Source of the DNA: Acanthaster planci
Lineage: Eukaryota > Echinodermata > Asteroidea > Valvatida > Acanthasteridae
Reading direction: 5' to 3'
Assembly: GCF_001949145.1 (NCBI RefSeq)
Contig: NW_019091515.1
Coordinates: 1 to 25,574 of the forward strand
Length of the DNA: 25,574 nucleotides
A program made the translations under genes and the position numbers. Below, piece after piece: positions 19,996 to 25,574 of the stretch (its first letter is position 1; the number at the start of each line of letters is the position of its first letter). The notes under the pieces were generated by a model, which made no database searches, was not told the DNA's origin, and saw only the letters and a program-made list of their open reading frames with translations.

Positions 19996-22533
19996 TACAT
20001 AACGTTTTCGCATCCACGTATTAAAATTTTCTTTACCCTAAAATGTTTAGGACACAATCTAACCCCTCGAATTTTTTCCGATATCGCCGTAGTGCATTTT
20101 TTTCAGGAGCCGAGCCGATAGGGTACCTTCGAGTAACTCTTTCCGGTCATTTCAACACTAATTTTGTGAAAATCGAATGTACCGTTTATATGCAACAGCC
20201 ATATATGCGAGCGAGACAGGCCAGCCAAAAATGTGTATTTTTCCACAGCGGTGTTCAAAGCATGCAGGCCGGCACGCGTGCAGCCTTGAACTTCAAATGA
20301 CTGTATATAACAAAACACATGGGCGTAAATCCCTGGGAATCGGGGTATATACCCCCTCACACCCTTGTTAAGAGGTGGATGGGCTATTAAATCATCCCCC
20401 CGAGAACTCGGCTGTGCCTCTCTTGATTTTCTATTAAAATGTGATATGCATGTAAAGACCCCTTTTATCATTACAAAGTTGGTATTTTCAAAATTGCTTC
20501 CCCGTTTTAGTGATATTCGTTGGGAAATCCTGAAACCTCTTCACAATCCGCTTTAATTTTTTTGCTCATCACAAAATGTGTGTGTCTATGGGGGGGAGGT
20601 GAATCTGTCCCCTGGCTGAGAGTAGCCTTGGTCAGGGTGTTCGTCATTCGCCGCATCGCACGCGCAGCACACACCGGGCTATTTCAGGGTTAAACGTTTC
20701 GAATATAAAGTCGACACATTACGAATTTCATACAGACCTACATATAAAATGCATGGGCGAAATATTTGAGCACGATCAACGCGCGCATAAAATTAAAGTT
20801 TGGTTTTTGTAAATTTCTTTTCAAGTTTTGGCAAGTCATTCTTGATGAAATCTCCCTGCAAAGCTGATCATCTCAAACAGTAATCCAGCAGCCCCGTCAC
20901 AACACTTCCCTCCACTTCACTGCAAAATAGTTCATCTAAAGGGGCTCATTTTGGCCAAATATTTCGGAGTTACATACATGCATTATACGCAAGCTCACAG
21001 TCCAGCTCAGAGCTGGGACACAGAGGTTTAGTGTTGCTGACTTCCATGTACCTGAGCCCCCCCAAAACTCTGTAAGAATAACCGTGATTCGGTGGGCGAG
21101 GGTAACTTTGGGCGAATTACATTCCTAAAACCACGGATCTTTCTGTTTTGTAAAGGCTGAATCTGAATGTTGTATGCAGCCTGGTCTAGGTCTTTGCTCC
21201 ATTGGAATTACGCAGAGCTGAGATGTGCTGACAATTGACGTGGCCGTAAATTGATCGCCACATAAAATGGGAGCCATAGGCGTCGCCGTGAGTTTTCCCT
21301 GGGGAATAGCACCTTTTCCCAGGAGGAAAACATCCAGCGGGGTGTAAAGAACTAATCAACCATTAAAAATGGACGGGGCTAGATTATGAGGATTTGTTAA
21401 GCGAATTTACGGTTGACTTTCCCTGTCATATCTTTTGTTTATTTTTTTTCACTTTTTTCTCCTTTTTATTTCTAATTTCTTTTCTGAGGGGCAAACATCC
21501 CCTGCGACGCCAAACATATCAGCTTACTTTATCGATAAGAAACCGACCGGGATTGGACCAAACTTCACCGATGTGATCACCGCCCCTTATTTGTTGTATA
21601 ATTATTAAGCCTTATTAATTGCGTGATATATATTTACCAAGGTACAATAACTTGCCAAAGTATTCATTATTCACTACGCCCACCCCCCGGTCAAAACGTG
21701 GGATTTACGCCCATTCCCTAGCCCTCACAAGCTTGTGAAACAACTTTAAAATACGAGACGTTATCTTGAAACAGAATTCAATAAAGACCTCAAAAGCAAC
21801 TTAATCACAACTTTATTCAATTTTAGTGAAATTCAATGAATTACGAGGAAAGGTCACGTGCGGTGTAGCAAAAAGGACAACGTAACAGTTGCACGTTTTC
21901 AGCATCCATACGTATTTCTCATCCATGACACATGCGTATCATAAATTCGCTTTTGCTATCCGTGAAATGTACGTTTTTAACAACTTGTAGTGCCTTGTAA
22001 ATAATGAGCAAAAAATAACATTGGTAAATTATTTTGGCTTTGAAATTGGTATTAGTTTTCTTTTTCTGGGATTGTCTGTGATAGCACAAGTGTTCTGAAA
22101 CCTTACATAATTAAAGCTCAATAAAGAGAAACTATGAAAAAAACACAGTGACAATTTCTTTTGAGCATTTCCTACACAAAGTAAGGTTAAAATTAAAGTG
22201 AAATTCAAAAGGGTGGCAAATCTCACCAAAATTCTTCCTCTAAGACGAGGAGCACGATTATGAGTTACACGACAACGACAGTCAACCTAGCAACAAGCTA
22301 CTAGGCAACCAATGAGCGACCGGCAAACTTACCAGACGTCCAAACAATAAGAAAACAACCAAACAAGCAGTGACGATGAGAAATGGATGATAATCAAGGA
22401 TTAGTTAATGCGCCATCTATTCAGTCTGCATAAATATTGGCTGTCAACAACTTTTAGCTAAAGCCTAAACAATTCTCGTTTTCCTTCCTGGACGCATAAG
22501 CACGATATAAACACATTAAAGTGGGGTTCCTTT
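19996..22533. other. non-coding region between convergent gene C and the FReD gene
   Basis: No supported gene was found. The two genes end toward each other, so both 3' untranslated regions lie here: ATTAAA at 20020-20025 for gene C, and a minus-strand AATAAA (plus-strand 21812-21817) as a candidate for the FReD gene. The middle is bracketed by the inverted motif ATGGGCGTAAATCCC (20319-20333 and 21700-21714). Open frames here lack any recognisable domain. Confidence 0.5.
20319..21714. mobile_element. possible ~1.4-kb element bounded by ATGGGCGTAAATCCC inverted repeats
   Basis: ATGGGCGTAAATCCC at 20319-20333 recurs exactly in reverse complement at 21700-21714. In both arms a G-rich stretch containing GGTGGGC or GGATGGGC follows inward. 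There are no long open frames and no target-site duplication (flanks AAAACAC and TCCCTAG), so this could be one non-autonomous element or two unrelated solo ends. A related end (GGGATTTATATACC, in the FReD intron) is at about 23222-23241. Confidence 0.35.
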
Positions 22534-23541
22534 TTAGCCTGTCATGCTAAACTTCATCTCTGAACGCTTGAGTGAGTAGTTATAGCCCTTGAAGTCATGC
22601 CATTCGATCCCATCTCCGTCATCAGCACCCTTCAGATATTTACCATTCAGGTTGGAAACCGAGCAGGAATTGTACCACCAGGCGCCTGTAGCCAACTCGG
22701 CACAGTTGGAACTCGAGTTGTCGTTGTCCTGGTCTTTGGTCGTGAAGCGGTTATTGCTGTGGCATCCAAGTGAATCTCCTGCGAGAAAGATTATTGTCGA
22801 ATTAAATTAACACATGAAAAAAAAAACATCTTAAATCTGGCCTCCTCTAAAAGCGGCCTTGTCAATCGTTTTATCATATTCAGTGGCGTAAGTTTGTGCC
22901 GAGAGCTGGAGGGATGTGGGTGGGGAGAGTAACTTGCCCGGCCATGGAAAGTTGAAAGCGGGAGGGGGGGGGGTTGCTGAAACCATGTGACACTGGAAGC
23001 GAGGTCCATGATATATACACCTGTATTGCATTACACTCGTGCAGAACCTCACATCAAACCAGCGTATTTGAGGCTTTTAAAACTTGGTTTTCCTGTTTGA
23101 ATTCTATTAAAGACATGTTAGTTGTTGGGAGGTCCCAGAAATATTCTTCACAATCCACCTAATTTTTTTCTCACCATGAAAAGTTAGGAGGCGTGGATTC
23201 AATAGCCCACCCCCCGTCAAAAAGTGTTGGGATTTATATACCTCCATCCTTCCCGAGGATTGACGTCCATTAGTGTGAAAGGAGAAGGTGATGGCGCGAA
23301 GTAAATAGTTGCCTCATCAAAATCTTCATTTGCTTCCTGGATAATTTCAGGAAGCAAACTGAAACGACCTGCTGACTTACCGGCCGTTCCTGAACAGCCT
23401 CCCATCCGGTACTGGTCGCCCCCACCAGCTACATGAAACGTGCTATACACGGCATACCTCGAGTTGCCCTCGAAGTCCTCGAGATCGACGCGCAGTCGGT
23501 ACGAGTCGCTCTGAGCAACGAGCCGGTGCAGGGCATCGTTG
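22534..23541 (-). CDS. fibrinogen-related (FReD/ficolin-like) protein, last two exons (partial)
   Basis: The exons on the minus strand are 23541-23381 (161 nt) and 22778-22534 (245 nt, TAA at 22536-22534). The intron has GTAAGT...CGCAG boundaries and joins a split Gly codon to read CSGTAGDSLG. The first exon reads [27 protein letters not shown]. The second reads [10 protein letters not shown] (calcium site), [14 protein letters not shown] (ligand-pocket region with the second Cys pair), [29 protein letters not shown]. This is the C-terminal half of a fibrinogen C domain, found in secreted lectins such as ficolins and invertebrate FREPs that bind acetylated sugars. The exon starting at 23541 has a weak acceptor (AATGAG, poor pyrimidine tract), and the expected preceding exon ending in FWLG was not found up to 25574. 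The gene therefore continues beyond the window or is a fragment. Residues QYRMGG lack about three residues usual at this point (YRLTVGG). Confidence 0.85.
22881..23241. mobile_element. G-rich repeat insertion in the FReD intron
   Basis: The left part begins CAGTGGCGTAAGTTTGTGCC and leads into GGAGGGATGTGGGTGGGG. The right part in reverse complement begins GGTATATAAATCCCAACAC and leads into GACGGGGGGTGGGCTATT. The right part closely matches the end at 21683-21714, so it belongs to the same repeat family as the inverted ends at 20319 and 21714. It fills most of the 602-bp intron. Boundaries are approximate. Confidence 0.4.
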
Positions 23542-25574
23542 CTCATTATATTGCATCATTACATAGCAGCAGCAAAGACCCTTGCCACGGAAACAGCTCT
23601 AGTAGCATTTCGCTACCGTACCGCTTCAACATGATTTTTCACCAGATAATTGTGTTCCACCAATTGCAATGAAGTGTCTGCCGTGACGTAATGGATATCT
23701 TCCAATCAGAATGAAGTTTGGCATATATGGCACGAGTTGGTTGTCATGCCAACTCTCCTGCAAGATTCAGTACCAATGACAGCTGAACAAATCCTGGTTC
23801 GTTTGAAAAATTCACAAATTAGCACTATTAGCTGTGGAATCTGGTTTAATTTCTTGAGATAAACAGCTGAACCTGGCAGACAGATGGCAAATTACCCTCG
23901 TTTGTCCGAGTTTCCCTTCATCGCTGGAGATCTAACAGTAGTTTAGTATTATGTTCATGTTCACGCAGTGGTGTCAGTAGTATTTAACAGTGTGAAACGA
24001 ACTTTTTTCGCACATTAAGAAGACCACTTTCGTAGCATCCCGTTTCCTGCAGTGCTGTCTTTCCTTCTGATAAATGTCTCCAAATGAGACTTATTGGTAA
24101 ACGACTGTGAAGACAGTTGGGGCAAAGTGCTTTCGCTTTAACAAAATGTGTGTGCTTTTTGAAAAGGGTTTTAAAATATGTTATGGAAGGCCTATTGACA
24201 GTAAAGCATGCATGATACAACAAAAAGCGTGGTTTTAAATTCAACATGTTAACTTTGTGGTGTACGACTGTGACTGCCAAAAGGATAAGGCGGAAACTGT
24301 CTCAGTTTTAAAGTGTTCTGGTTTACAACTGTTTTATTTACAAAACTTTATACATAGGCAAAAAAAAGAACAAGATTTGATCAAGGATTTTATCAGGTTG
24401 TGGGCAAAGAAATGAAGTTTACAATCATCTATTAAATTGCCTCTTTGTTTCCTGATTGTCAGCTATCCCATTCAATGTATTTTGTTACTAACAAAAATCA
24501 AATTCAAATTCAATCAGTGAAATACAAAATCACTTTGACCTTTTACAAGTCATTTCAGGCTCTTTACAATCACATAGAAGATTAGAGTTCGTTGTCATAA
24601 AAATGCACAAAAGGTTTTATTCTTTCTCATTGAGAAAATATGCAGTTTTCAGTGTATACATCCCTTATAATTAAGTGAACTTCCAGCTCCCACGATATGT
24701 CAACTCTCTGCTCAATTCTCAGCACTGCACTCGGGTATTGGTAGGGTTTCTGTCATCCAGATCGGTTTGTGACACCAGGTAGCACGGGTAGTGTGGTTGA
24801 CATCAAAAGTGACCACTCACCATCTAAATATAAAGAAATGACCAAACCGTATAAGTGCTACATTTCTAATTTGGAAATAAAAGGTAAGTTCCTGGCTATA
24901 ATTCAAACTTCAAAATGATCATACTAGCTTTTAAATTAAATTACATGCTGAATCCTTCACCCTTGACAAATATGACTGTAAAATCAGATCAAATTGCATC
25001 TATAAATTCTATTGATATTTTCAGTGAAGGAAAGGAACTTCATCTTATCACAACATCAATGAACGTTGTAGAATAATCTGCCTAAATAAATAAGGTATTT
25101 ACACTTGGGAGTTTCTTCAGTGAGAAGTACTTAAGGTGGTTGGGTTCTGCTCCATTGCTGACCTTCACAATAAAATCTGTTTTTTCTCGATTCTGTTCTA
25201 AGCGTGGTAGATTATTTCTGGCATGAGGTACCTGAATTTGTGCCTACTGGGCAAAAGTGCCTCTAAATTGTGTCTCGTGGCCAACGACAAAACGCTTTAT
25301 GGGAGCTACCCAAATGTCGCGCTGACATACCAGAATCATCTGGCATTCTGACTCTCAGCCTAGCTATGCTACTTTCCACATCACTTCCATTTCACACGTC
25401 ACTCCAATAAGCTCAAGCTAATTTTTAAATAATAAAAGAAGCAGCTTTTTGCCAGAACCTGGCTAACCTAATTTACTAAGGAAAAAGGCACAGACACAGG
25501 TTCACCTTCAATAATGGTTTGGAGTGAACATTTAATCAACCAGTCAGGAGAGGGAAAAAAACTTCCTAGTGGAC
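23542..25574. other. no recognisable gene
   Basis: This AT-rich region would contain upstream introns or exons of the FReD gene if that gene is complete. I looked on the minus strand for the usual preceding FReD exon (WTVFQRR...FWLG) and did not find it. A minus-strand open frame at 23984-24280 (98 aa, Cys/His-containing) has no convincing zinc-finger spacing. A conceivable short exon ending MPDDSG before GTATGT (near 25330) is too weak to call. Confidence 0.45.

Noticed and set aside
22589-22810. 73-aa plus-strand frame across the last FReD exon
   Set aside because: It is the antisense shadow of the FReD exon, whose minus-strand translation gives the diagnostic motifs.
23217-23380. Continuation of the FReD frame past 23381 to a stop at 23217
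   Set aside because: A GTAAGT donor and the Gly split codon join cleanly to the exon at 22778, giving the canonical GTAGDSLG. The continuation is intron read-through.
23984-24280. Zinc-finger-like 98-aa minus-strand frame
   Set aside because: Cys and His residues occur, but not in C2H2 spacing, and no flanking finger or linker is present.

Overview
This is eukaryotic, animal nuclear DNA. Coding pieces are short exons bounded by GT...AG introns, non-coding sequence dominates, one assembly gap of N is present, and many small inverted-repeat transposon remnants and one tRNA-derived SINE are visible. The gene families (a TLCD1/TLCD2-like cluster, a fibrinogen-related lectin, the tail of a carbohydrate sulfotransferase) and the frequent (ACATGT)n patches fit a marine invertebrate deuterostome such as amphioxus, hemichordate or echinoderm. 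The sequence alone does not settle which.

Layout. Bases 1-243 (+) look like the C-terminal end of a HNK-1/chondroitin-type carbohydrate sulfotransferase that begins outside the window. From 1660 to 19995 lies a cluster of TLC-domain membrane protein genes of the TLCD1/TLCD2 (calfacilitin/FLD-1) type. Gene A (1660-6151, -) and gene B (9297-12702, -) run head to tail. An orphan first exon, copy D (13762-13949, -), lies just upstream of B. Gene C (14702-19995, +) diverges from B and D. I could assemble all three complete genes from the same four coding exons: 188, 83 and 83 nt, then a last exon of 375-390 nt. The intron phases are identical, giving predicted proteins of 246, 247 and 242 aa. Copy D keeps the ATG, the 188-nt length and a donor, but carries two opposite single-base shifts.

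Bases 19996-22533 are non-coding between convergent genes. Bases 22534-23541 (-) hold the last two exons of a fibrinogen-C-terminal-domain (FReD) protein. No exon was recognised from 23542 to the end.

The TLCD genes probably do related jobs in membrane phospholipid composition, since TLCD1/2 and the worm orthologue FLD-1 affect membrane fatty-acid content and fluidity. Nothing in the sequence links them functionally to the sulfotransferase or the lectin. Introns and spacers carry at least six small inverted-repeat elements, one with a perfect 8-bp target duplication (3474-3709) and one built of iterated ~22-bp units (8235-8702).
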